From NCBI GenBank assembly GCA_032718475.1, contig JAUCBJ010003662.1:33802-97801 (forward strand): a stretch of DNA of 64,000 nucleotides, in the 5' to 3' direction. The notes beneath the pieces were generated by a model. That model saw only the letters and a program-made list of their open reading frames with translations. It searched no databases and had not been told where the DNA came from. Shown here one piece after another: positions 42,001-51,856 of this stretch. Origin of the DNA: Nemertoderma westbladi. Its lineage: Eukaryota; Xenacoelomorpha; Nemertodermatida; Nemertodermatidae. A program made the translations under genes and the position numbers. The first letter of the stretch is position 1. The number at the start of each line of letters is the position of its first letter.

Positions 42001-45000
42001 CTGTTCAGTTTTATAACGTGGTTCTGTTGTTTGTTTGCTCACCTGTTCAGTTGTATTACGTGGTTCTGTTGTTTGTTTGCTCACCTGTTCAGTTTTATTA
42101 CGTGGTTCTGTTGTTTGTTTTCTCACCTGTTCAGTTGTATTACGTGGTTCTGTTGTTTGTTTGCTCACCTGTTCAGTTGTATTACGTGGTTCTGTTGTTT
42201 GTTTGCTCACCTGTTCAGTTTTATTACGTGGTTCTGTTGTTTGTTTGCTCACCTGTTCAGTTTTATTACGTGGTTCTGTTGTTTGTTTGCTCACCTGTTC
42301 AGTTGTATTACGTGGTTCTGTTGTTTGTTTGCTCACCTGTTCAGTTATATTACGTGGTTCTGTTGTTTGTTTGCTCACCTGTTCAGTTTTATTACGTGGT
42401 TCTGTTGTTTGTTTGCTCACCTGTTCAGTTGTATTACGTGGTTCTGTTGTTTGTTTGCTCACCTGTTCAGTTTTATTACGTGGTTCTCTTGCTTGTTTGC
42501 TCACCTGTTCAGTTTTATTACGTGGTTCTGTTGTTTGTTTGCTCACCTGTTCAGTTGTATTACGTGGTTCTGTTGTTTGTTTGCTCACCTGTTCAGTTTT
42601 ATTACGTGGTTCTGTTGTTTGTTTGCTCACCTGTTCAGTTGTATTACGTGGTTCTGTTGTTTGTTTGCTCACCTGTTCAGTTGTATTACGTGGTTCTGTT
42701 GTTTGTTTGCTCACCTGTTCAGTTTTATTACGTGGTTCTGTTGTTTGTTTGCTCACCTGTTCAGTTTTATTACGTGGTTCTGTTGTTTGTTTGCTCACCT
42801 GTTCAGTTGTATTACGTGGTTCTGTTGTTTGTTTGCTCACCTGTTCAGTTGTATTACGTGGTTCTGTTGTTTGTTTGCTCACCTGTTCAGTTGTATTACG
42901 TGGTTCTGTTGTTTGTTTGCTCACCTGTTCAGTTTTATTACGTGGTTCTGTTGTTTGTTTGCTCACCTGTTCAGTTATATTACGTGGTTCTGTTGTTTGT
43001 TTGCTCACCTGTTCAGTTATATTACGTGGTTCTGTTGTTTGTTTGCTCACCTGTTCAGTTTTATTACGTGGTTCTGTTGTTTGTTTGCTCACCTGTTCAG
43101 TTGTATTACGTGGTTCTGTTGTTTGTTTGCTCACCTGTTCCGTTATATTACGTGGTTCTGTTGTTTGTTTGCTCACCTGTTCAGTTGTATTACGTGGTTC
43201 TGTTGTTTGTTTGCTCACCTGTTCAGTTTTATTACGTGGTTCTGTTGTTTGTTTGCTCACCTGTTCAGTTGTATTACGTGGTTCTGTTGTTTGTTTGCTC
43301 ACCTGTTCAGTTTTATTACGTGGTTCTCTTGCTTGTTTGCTCACCTGTTCAGTTTTATAACGTGGTTCTGTTGTTTGTTTGCTCACCTGTTCAGTTGTAT
43401 TACGTGGTTCTGTTGTTTGTTTGCTCACCTGTTCAGGTTTTTTTACGTGGTTCTGTTGTTTGTTTGCTCACCTGTTCAGTTGTATTACGTGGTTCTGTTG
43501 TTTGTTTGCTCACCTGTTCAGTTGTATTACGTGGTTCTGTTGTTTGTTTGCTCACCTGTTCAGTTGTATTACGTGGTTCTGTTGTTTGTTTGCTCACCTG
43601 TTCAGTTTTATTACGTGGTTCTGTTGTTTGTTTGCTCACCTGTTCAGTTGTATTACGTGGTTCTGTTGTTTGTTTGCTCACCTGTTCAGTTGTATTACGT
43701 GGTTCTGCTGTTTGTTTGCTCACCTGTTCAGTTGTTTTACGTGGTTCTGTTGTTTGTTTGCTCACCTGTTCAGTTTTATTACGTGGTTCTGTTGTTTGTT
43801 TGCTCACCTGTTCAGTTGTATTACGTGGTTCTGTTGTTTGTTTGCTCACCTGTTCAGTTGTATTACGTGGTTCTGTTGTTTGTTTGCTCACCTGTTCAGT
43901 TTTATTACGTGGTTCTGTTGTTTGTTTGCTCACCTGTTCAGTTTTATTACGTGGTTCTGTTGTTTGTTTGCTCACCTGTTCAGTTGTATTACGTGGTTCT
44001 GTTGTTTGTTTGCTCACCTGTTCAGTTGTATTACGTGGTTCTGTTGTTTGTTTGCTCACCTGTTCAGTTTTATTACGTGGTTCTGTTGTTTGTTTGCTCA
44101 CCTGTTCAGTTTTATTACGTGGTTCTGTTGTTTGTTTGCTCACCTGTTCAGTTGTATTACGTGGTTCTGTTGTTTGTTTGCTCACCTGTTCAGTTGTATT
44201 ACGTGGTTCTGTTGTTTGTTTGCTCACCTGTTCAGTTTTATTACGTGGTTCTGTTGTTTGTTTGCTCACCTGTTCAGTTTTATTACGTGGTTCTGTTGTT
44301 TGTTTGCTCACCTGTTCAGTTGTATTACGTGGTTCTGTTGTTTGTTTGCTCACCTGTTCAGTTGTATTACGTGGTTCTGTTGTTTGTTTGCTCACCTGTT
44401 CAGTTGTATTACGTGGTTCTGTTGTTTGTTTGCTCACCTGTTCAGTTTTATTACGTGGTTCTGTTGTTTGTTTGCTCACCTGTTCAGTTATATTACGTGG
44501 TTCTGTTGTTTGTTTGCTCACCTGTTCAGTTATATTACGTGGTTCTGTTGTTTGTTTGCTCACCTGTTCAGTTTTATTACGTGGTTCTGTTGTTTGTTTG
44601 CTCACCTGTTCAGTTGTATTACGTGGTTCTGTTGTTTGTTTGCTCACCTGTTCCGTTATATTACGTGGTTCTGTTGTTTGTTTGCTCACCTGTTCAGTTG
44701 TATTACGTGGTTCTGTTGATTGTTTGCTCACCTGTTCAGTTTTATTACGTGGTTCTGTTGTTTGTTTGCTCACCTGTTCAGTTGTATTACGTGGTTCTGT
44801 TGTTTGTTTGCTCACCTGTTCAGTTTTATTACGTGGTTCTCTTGCTTGTTTGCTCACCTGTTCAGTTTTATAACGTAGTTCTGTTGTTTGTTTGCTCACC
44901 TGTTCAGTTGTATTACGTGGTTCTGTTGTTTGTTTGCTCACCTGTTCAGGTTTTTTTTACGTGGTTCTGTTGTTTGTTTGCTCACCTGTTCAGTTGTATT

Positions 45001-48000
45001 ACGTGGTTCTGTTGTTTGTTTGCTCACCTGTTCAGTTGTATTACGTGGTTCTGTTGTTTGTTTGCTCATCTGTTCAGTTGTATTACGTGGTTCTGTTGTT
45101 TGTTTGCTCACCTGTTCAGTTTTATTACGTGGTTCTGTTGTTTGTTTGCTCACCTGTTCAGTTGTATTACGTGGTTCTGTTGTTTGTTTGCTCACCTGTT
45201 CAGTTGTATTACGTGGTTCTGCTGTTTGTTTGCTCACCTGTTCAGTTATATTACGTGGTTCTGTTGTTTGTTTGCTCACCTGTTCAGTTTTATTACGTGG
45301 TTCTGTTGTTTGTTTGCTCACCTGTTCAGTTGTATTACGTGGTTCTGTTGTTTGTTTGCTCACCTGTTCCGTTATATTACGTGGTTCTGTTGTTTGTTTG
45401 CTCACCTGTTCAGTTGTATTACGTGGTTCTGTTGATTGTTTGCTCACCTGTTCAGTTTTATTACGTGGTTCTGTTGTTTGTTTGCTCACCTGTTCAGTTG
45501 TATTACGTGGTTCTGTTGTTTGTTTGCTCACCTGTTCAGTTTTATTACGTGGTTCTCTTGCTTGTTTGCTCACCTGTTCAGTTTTATAACGTGGTTCTGT
45601 TGTTTGTTTGCTCACCTGTTCAGTTGTATTACGTGGTTCTGTTGTTTGTTTGCTCACCTGTTCAGGTTTTTTTTACGTGGTTCTGTTGTTTGTTTGCTCA
45701 CCTGTTCAGTTGTATTACGTGGTTCTGTTGTTTGTTTGCTCACCTGTTCAGTTGTATTACGTGGTTCTGTTGTTTGTTTGCTCATCTGTTCAGTTGTATT
45801 ACGTGGTTCTGTTGTTTGTTTGCTCACCTGTTCAGTTTTATTACGTGGTTCTGTTGTTTGTTTGCTCACCTGTTCAGTTGTATTACGTGGTTCTGTTGTT
45901 TGTTTGCTCACCTGTTCAGTTGTATTACGTGGTTCTGTTGTTTGTTTGCTCACCTGTTCAGTTTTATTACGTGGTTCTGTTGTTTGTTTGCTCACCTGTT
46001 CAGTTGTATTACGTGGTTCTGTTGTTTGTTTGCTCACCTGTTCAGTTGTATTACGTGGTTCTGCTGTTTGTTTGCTCACCTGTTTAGTTGTTTTACGTGG
46101 TTCTGTTGTTTGTTTGCTCAACTGTTCAGTTTTATTACGTGGTTCTGTTGTTTGTTTGCTCACCTGTTCAGTTGTATTACGTGGTTCTGTTGTTTGTTTG
46201 CTCACCTGTTCAGTTGTATTACGTGGTTCTGTTGTTTGTTTGCTCACCTGTTCAGTTTTATTACGTGGTTCTGTTGTTTGTTTGCTCACCTGTTCAGTTT
46301 TATTACGTGGTTCTGTTGTTTGTTTGCTCACCTGTTCAGTTGTATTACGTGGTTCTGTTGTTTGTTTGCTCACCTGTTCAGTTGTATTACGTGGTTCTGT
46401 TGTTTGTTTGCTCACCTGTTCAGTTTTATTACGTGGTTCTGTTGTTTGTTTGCTCACCTGTTCAGTTTTATTACGTGGTTCTGTTGTTTGTTTGCTCACC
46501 TGTTCAGTTGTATTACGTGGTTCTGTTGTTTGTTTGCTCACCTGTTCAGTTGTATTACGTGGTTCTGTTGTTTGTTTGCTCACCTGTTCAGTTTTATTAC
46601 GTGGTTCTGTTGTTTGTTTGCTCACCTGTTCAGTTTTATTACGTGGTTCTGTTGTTTGTTTGCTCACCTGTTCAGTTGTATTACGTGGTTCTGTTGTTTG
46701 TTTGCTCACCTGTTCAGTTGTATTACGTGGTTCTGTTGTTTGTTTGCTCACCTGTTCAGTTGTATTACGTGGTTCTGTTGTTTGTTTGCTCACCTGTTCA
46801 GTTTTATTACGTGGTTCTGTTGTTTGTTTGCTCACCTGTTCAGTTATATTACGTGGTTCTGTTGTTTGTTTGCTCACCTGTTCAGTTATATTACGTGGTT
46901 CTGTTGTTTGTTTGCTCACCTGTTCAGTTTTATTACGTGGTTCTGTTGTTTGTTTGCTCACCTGTTCAGTTGTATTACGTGGTTCTGTTGTTTGTTTGCT
47001 CACCTGTTCCGTTATATTACGTGGTTCTGTTGTTTGTTTGCTCACCTGTTCAGTTGTATTACGTGGTTCTGTTGATTGTTTGCTCACCTGTTCAGTTTTA
47101 TTACGTGGTTCTGTTGTTTGTTTGCTCACCTGTTCAGTTGTATTACGTGGTTCTGTTGTTTGTTTGCTCACCTGTTCAGTTTTATTACGTGGTTCTCTTG
47201 CTTGTTTGCTCACCTGTTCAGTTTTATAACGTGGTTCTGTTGTTTGTTTGCTCACCTGTTCAGTTGTATTACGTGGTTCTGTTGTTTGTTTGCTCACCTG
47301 TTCAGGTTTTTTTTACGTGGTTCTGTTGTTTGTTTGCTCACCTGTTCAGTTGTATTACGTGGTTCTGTTGTTTGTTTGCTCACCTGTTCAGTTGTATTAC
47401 GTGGTTCTGTTGTTTGTTTGCTCATCTGTTCAGTTGTATTACGTGGTTCTGTTGTTTGTTTGCTCACCTGTTCAGTTTTATTACGTGGTTCTGTTGTTTG
47501 TTTGCTCACCTGTTCAGTTGTATTACGTGGTTCTGTTGTTTGTTTGCTCACCTGTTCAGTTGTATTACGTGGTTCTGCTGTTTGTTTGCTCACCTGTTTA
47601 GTTGTTTTACGTGGTTCTGTTGTTTGTTTGCTCAACTGTTCAGTTTTATTACGTGGTTCTGTTGTTTGTTTGCTCACCTGTTCAGTTGTATTACGTGGTT
47701 CTGTTGTTTGTTTGCTCACCTGTTCAGTTGTATTACGTGGTTCTGTTGTTTGTTTGCTCACCTGTTCAGTTTTATTACGTGGTTCTGTTGTTTGTTTGCT
47801 CACCTGTTCAGTTTTATTACGTGGTTCTGTTGTTTGTTTGCTCACCTGTTCAGTTGTATTACGTGGTTCTGTTGTTTGTTTGCTCACCTGTTTAGTTTTT
47901 GTTTGCTCACCTGTTCAGTTTTATTACGTGGTTCTGTTGTTTGTTTACTCACCTGTTTAGTTTTTGTTTGCTCACTTGTTCAGTTGTATTACGTGGTTCT

Positions 48001-49000
48001 GTTGTTTGTTTGCTCACCTGTTCAGTTTTATTACGTGGTTCTGTTGTTTGTTTGCTCACCTGTTCAGTTTTATTACGTGGTTCTGTTGTTTGTTTGCTCA
48101 CCTGTTCAGTTGTATTACGTGGTTCTGTTGTTTGTTTGCTCACCTGTTCAGTTTTATTACGTGGTTCTGTTGTTTGTTTGCTCACCTGTTCAGTTGTATT
48201 ACGTGGTTCTGTTGTTTGTTTGCTCACCTGTTCAGTTGTATTACGTGGTTCTGTTGTTTGTTTGCTCACCTGTTCAGTTTTATTACGTGGTTCTGTTGTT
48301 TGTTTGCTCACCTGTTCAGTTTTATTACGTGGTTCTGTTGTTTGTTTGCTCACCTGTTCAGTTGTATTACGTGGTTCTGTTGTTTGTTTGCTCACCTGTT
48401 CAGTTGTATTACGTGGTTCTGTTGTTTGTTTGCTCACCTGTTCAGTTGTATTACGTGGTTCTGTTGTTTGTTTGCTCACCTGTTCAGTTTTATTACGTGG
48501 TTCTGTTGTTTGTTTGCTCACCTGTTCAGTTATATTACGTGGTTCTGTTGTTTGTTTGCTCACCTGTTCAGTTATATTACGTGGTTCTGTTGTTTGTTTG
48601 CTCACCTGTTCAGTTTTATTACGTGGTTCTGTTGTTTGTTTGCTCACCTGTTCAGTTGTATTACGTGGTTCTGTTGTTTGTTTGCTCACCTGTTCCGTTA
48701 TATTACGTGGTTCTGTTGTTTGTTTGCTCACCTGTTCAGTTGTATTACGTGGTTCTGTTGTTTGTTTGCTCACCTGTTCAGTTTTATTACGTGGTTCTGT
48801 TGTTTGTTTGCTCACCTGTTCAGTTGTATTACGTGGTTCTGTTGTTTGTTTGCTCACCTGTTCAGTTTTATTACGTGGTTCTCTTGCTTGTTTGCTCACC
48901 TGTTCAGTTTTATAACGTGGTTCTGTTGTTTGTTTGCTCACCTGTTCAGTTGTATTACGTGGTTCTGTTGTTTGTTTGCTCACCTGTTCAGTTATATTAC
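39023..49000. repeat. Satellite module of about 1 kb recurring at 39.0, 41.0 and 47.9 kb, with 1,640- and 716-bp blocks
   Basis: A module of 1,017 bp begins after a 23-bp unit at 39023, 41000 and 47899 (also 10023). It carries the same unit order, including CTGTTCCGTTATA and CTCTTGCTTG. Between them, 44.9-47.6 kb is built from blocks offset by 716 and 1,640 bp, each marked by CTGTTGATTG and a CAGG poly-T unit. Exact limits are approximate. Confidence 0.7.
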
Positions 49001-49276
49001 GTGGTTCTGTTGTTTGTTTGCTCACCTGTTCAGTTTTATTACGTGGTTCTGTTGTTTGTTTGCTCACCTGTTCAGTTTTATTACGTGGTTCTGTTGTTTG
49101 TTTGCTCACCTGTTCAGTTGTATTACGTGGTTCTGTTGTTTGTTTGCTCACCTGTTCAGTTTTATTACGTGGTTCTGTTGTTTGTTTGCTCACCTGTTCA
49201 GTTTTATTACGTGGTTCTGTTGTTTGTTTGCTCACCTGTTCAGTTATATTACGTGGGTCTGTTGTTTGTTTGCTCA

Positions 49277-49281
49277 CCTGT
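49277..49281. repeat. Target-site duplication, left copy (CCTGT)
   Basis: Five bases CCTGT lie immediately outside the left LTR and are repeated at 56123-56127 immediately outside the right LTR. Both are satellite bases from the GCTCACCTGTTCAG part of the unit. Five-bp duplications are usual for LTR retroelement integrases. Confidence 0.92.
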
Positions 49282-49812
49282 TGTGACGGGATCTACGGAT
49301 CCCGGTTTATCCGTTGGGTTTTCTATCCACGCGTACCCGCCGTGTGTGAAAGGTAAAAGAGTTCTGATGTTGGGTAATATGTATAAAGGTATAATAGTCT
49401 GATAGTTGATATAGTATAGTATGACACAACAGGTAATATATAATGGCGGTAGCGGACGGTGATAGAAGTCACCGTTCCACCCTACTGAACTAACTGAGTA
49501 AACTAAACTGATATGATTACAGGTTACTGGTTATATTGCACGGTGGCCTTATTGCTACTCAATCGATGCCTTTCCCCCCTCTGATTGGTTGATACCCCTG
49601 TTGGCACCCTTTGGAGTGTTTCCCTTCACTCCCTGTGTTCTCTCTCGGTTAGGGGTTTGGCCCCTGACCCCTATTGTGTGTGTCTCCTTTGGGGCCTATT
49701 ATCTCCGTTTACTGGGCTGACACGAGGTTGATTGGTAATCAACCTCGTGCTCCCAATATTGCTTTATGGCTCACTCTATGGGTTTGTGTTAGCGGAATTG
49801 GATAAGCTAACA
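49282..49812 (-). repeat. 3' LTR of the retrotransposon
   Basis: This is the left member of the LTR pair, 531 bp, about 99.6 percent identical to 55592-56122. It is called 3' because the coding frames read toward it and a polypurine tract lies immediately upstream on the minus strand (49813-49822). It joins satellite DNA directly at 49281. Confidence 0.95.
49721..49749. other. Perfect 13-bp stem hairpin in the 3' LTR
   Basis: CACGAGGTTGATT, loop GGT, AATCAACCTCGTG forms an exact 13-bp inverted repeat with a 3-nt loop. The same hairpin is intact in the 5' LTR at 56031-56059. Its role is unknown; RNA packaging, 3'-end formation or a duplicated protein site are possible. Confidence 0.8.
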
Positions 49813-49822
49813 CTCCCCCCCC
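49813..49822 (-). promoter_or_regulatory. Polypurine tract
   Basis: The minus strand reads GGGGGGGGAG directly before the TGTTAGC start of the 3' LTR. Ten uninterrupted purines abutting the LTR are the expected plus-strand primer for reverse transcription. This is one of the two arguments for the minus orientation of the element. Confidence 0.85.
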
Positions 49823-50149
49823 ATGCTATCTTCCCGGTGAGAAGATAGCATCCAACTAAAGTGCGCTACAATTCCGCTGGATCCCGATCTAGCATCGGGT
49901 GTGGGGTGGGTATATTTTTTCTTTCGGAGTCGGCTTTCCAGGCCGCTCCCTATGGGTATGATGTCACTACCCTCTGGCGTCTCGTGTCGGGCCGATCGTG
50001 CGCTTCTCTCACACAATTTTTGTTTCCCCAACACTCTCACCACTCTTAACTCCGCTCTCTGACTCAACTCGCTCTTACCCTCTCCCCACACCTGAATCGC
50101 ACTCCTCTCTCTCGCCAACAGTTCCTCTCACTATCTCCTCTCTAATCTC
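49823..50149. other. Retrotransposon 3' internal DNA without a supported gene
   Basis: This stretch lies between the polypurine tract and the short palindromic repeats. A leftward open frame ends in the TAG inside the 3' LTR but begins at TTG, has no ATG and shows no recognisable motif. A short inverted repeat, GATAGCATG/CATGCTATC-like, flanks the tract at about 49823-49851 (ATGCTATCTTC...GAAGATAGCAT). I see nothing else here. Confidence 0.6.
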
Positions 50150-51827
50150 TGCCACTCTCTAAGGCCCTGACCTCTAATGCTACCCCTGTGCTATCATACT
50201 ATCTACCTACTACTCACTTGCTAACTATCTAACTCTCTTACTAACTCTAACTATCTCTCTAAGCCTACTAACTTTAACTCTAACTCTTTACTAAGTCTAA
50301 CTAACTCCTACTAACTCTTTACTTCTACTAACTCTCTTGACTCCTCTAAGTCTACCAACTCCGCTAACTAGCTCTCTACTTCTACTAACTCTCTTGACTC
50401 CTCTAAGTCTACCAACTCCGCTAACTAGCTCTACTAACTCTACTCCACTCTTCTAACTATGTGGCGCTTGCGGTGCCCACAACCACTTACTATCTGGCAC
50501 CATATGTGCCCGTCTCTACTATTCTACTACCTGGCACCCTATGTGCCCTCACTATTACACTACTACCTCTCTAACTCTACTACCTGGCACCCTATGTGCC
50601 CTCTCTACTACCCTACTCTATCTCTAACTCTCTAACTCTACTACCTGGCACCCTATGTGCCCTGTCTACTACTCTACTCTATCTCTAACTTACCTCCTTT
50701 ACATCTACTCCCTTTACGTCTACTCGCCTACACGTGACGCTCTGAGTGCCGGCAGAGTGGGTACGTTAATCATGTGAACTACTACTAACTCTTACTAACT
50801 CTACTTCTAACTCTCTCTAACTCTCTACTAACTCTCTACTAACTCTCTTAACTCTCTACTCTTCTACTTACGTGGTGCTTGCGGTGCCCACAACCACTCT
50901 ACTATCTGGCACCCTATGTGCCCTTCTACTACTCAACTACCTCCACTACTAACTCCTTTTGTGCCCGGCACCTCTCGTGCCCGGCACCCACCCTAATTAA
51001 CATACCCTGCTCTAACATCAAACACGTCATCACGCCCGTGCCCCATTAAGTTCAACGCATTCCCTACTAACTCTAACTACGTGGCGCTTACGGTGCCCAC
51101 AACCTCTACTGCTCTACTACTTCCTAACTAGCGGTACTTACGTACCCTCTAACTCTAACTAGGTACTACGTACCTATTAACTCTAACTCTAACTAGGTAC
51201 CACGTACCTACTGACTCTCTAACTAACTCTAGGTACTACGTACCTACTAACTCTAACTCTAACTAGCGGTACTACGTACCCACTAACTCTAACTCTAACT
51301 AGCGGTACTACGTACCCTCTAACTATAACTCTAACTAGCGGTACTACGTACCCTCTAACTCTAACTAGCGGTACTACGTACCCTCTAACTCTAACTCTAA
51401 CTAGCGGTACTACGTACCCTCTAACTCTAACTCTAACTAGCGGTACTACGTACCCTCTAACTCTAACTCTAACTAGCGGTACTACGTACCCTCTAACTCT
51501 AACTCTAACTAGCGGTACTACGTACCCTCTAACTCTAACTAACTCTAGGTACTACGTACCTACTAACTCTCTAACTCTAGGTACTACGTACCTACTAACT
51601 CTAACTCTGACTAGGTACTACGTACCTACTAACTCTCTAGCTCTCTCTACTAGCTAGCGGTACTACGTACCTTCTTACTCTTACTAAATACTAACTCTCT
51701 CTCTCTTACTAACCGGTACTACGTACCCTTTAACTCTTACTCTCTCTAACTAATGGTACTGCGTACCCTCTAACTACTCTAACTGACTAACTAACTAACT
51801 CTTACTACCTAACTTACTTCTACCTAC
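50150..51827. repeat. Noncoding 3' internal region of short tandem palindromes
   Basis: About 1.7 kb of low-complexity DNA lies where pol would be expected. The plus strand is pyrimidine-rich CTAACT/CTACTAACT filler. Two palindromic motifs are embedded in it: GGCACCCTATGTGCC (GGCAC-N5-GTGCC; about 50485-50690, again near 50910) and GGTACTACGTACC (GGTAC-TAC-GTACC; many copies between about 51130 and 51730). The best-ordered part (about 51395-51540) repeats with a 36-bp period. A longer motif, GGCGCTTGCGGTGCCCAC, recurs near 50463, 50876 and 51080 with small changes. No plausible coding frame is present. Confidence 0.85.
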
Positions 51828-51848
51828 TTTATTATTTAATTATTTATT
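51828..51848 (-). terminator. Two AATAAA polyadenylation signals after gag
   Basis: The coding strand carries AATAAA at 51843-51848 and again at 51828-51833, within 9-31 nt after the gag stop (TAA, 51857-51859). The surrounding patch of about 45 bp is AT-only, in contrast to the neighbouring sequence. Canonical AATAAA is not seen in the LTR, so these may direct a shorter gag mRNA. This is motif-based only. Confidence 0.4.
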
Positions 51849-51856
51849 GTTTTTAA

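Larger units (their letters stand above)
1..49281. repeat. 42-bp tandem satellite array, left segment
   Basis: This is a continuous head-to-tail array of a 42-bp unit with core motifs GCTCACCTGTTCAG, TATTACGTGG and TTCTGTTGTTTG. Most units differ only at one base after CAGTT, which is G, T or A. Rarer variants include ACTCACC for GCTCACC, CTGCTGATTG, CTCTTGCTTG, poly-T units after CAGG, and a 23-bp truncated unit. The array runs off the left edge of the window and ends exactly at the retroelement. No unrelated DNA is visible inside it. Long open frames on both strands follow from the period being a multiple of 3 and are not taken as genes. Confidence 0.97.

Noticed and set aside
1-49281. Possible CRISPR array because of the short regular repeat.
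   Set aside because: There are no spacers: units abut directly and differ by isolated substitutions. There are no cas genes, and the context is eukaryotic.
49807-50118. Minus-strand frame of 103 codons ending inside the 3' LTR.
   Set aside because: It starts at TTG with no ATG, shows no motif, and its stop is the TAG in the LTR terminus TGTTAG. Probably chance.
51130-51730. Telomere-like reading of the (CTAACT)n filler (TTAGAG on the other strand).
   Set aside because: It resembles TTAGG-type telomere repeats only loosely, is interspersed with GGTACTACGTACC palindromes, and lies inside a retroelement.
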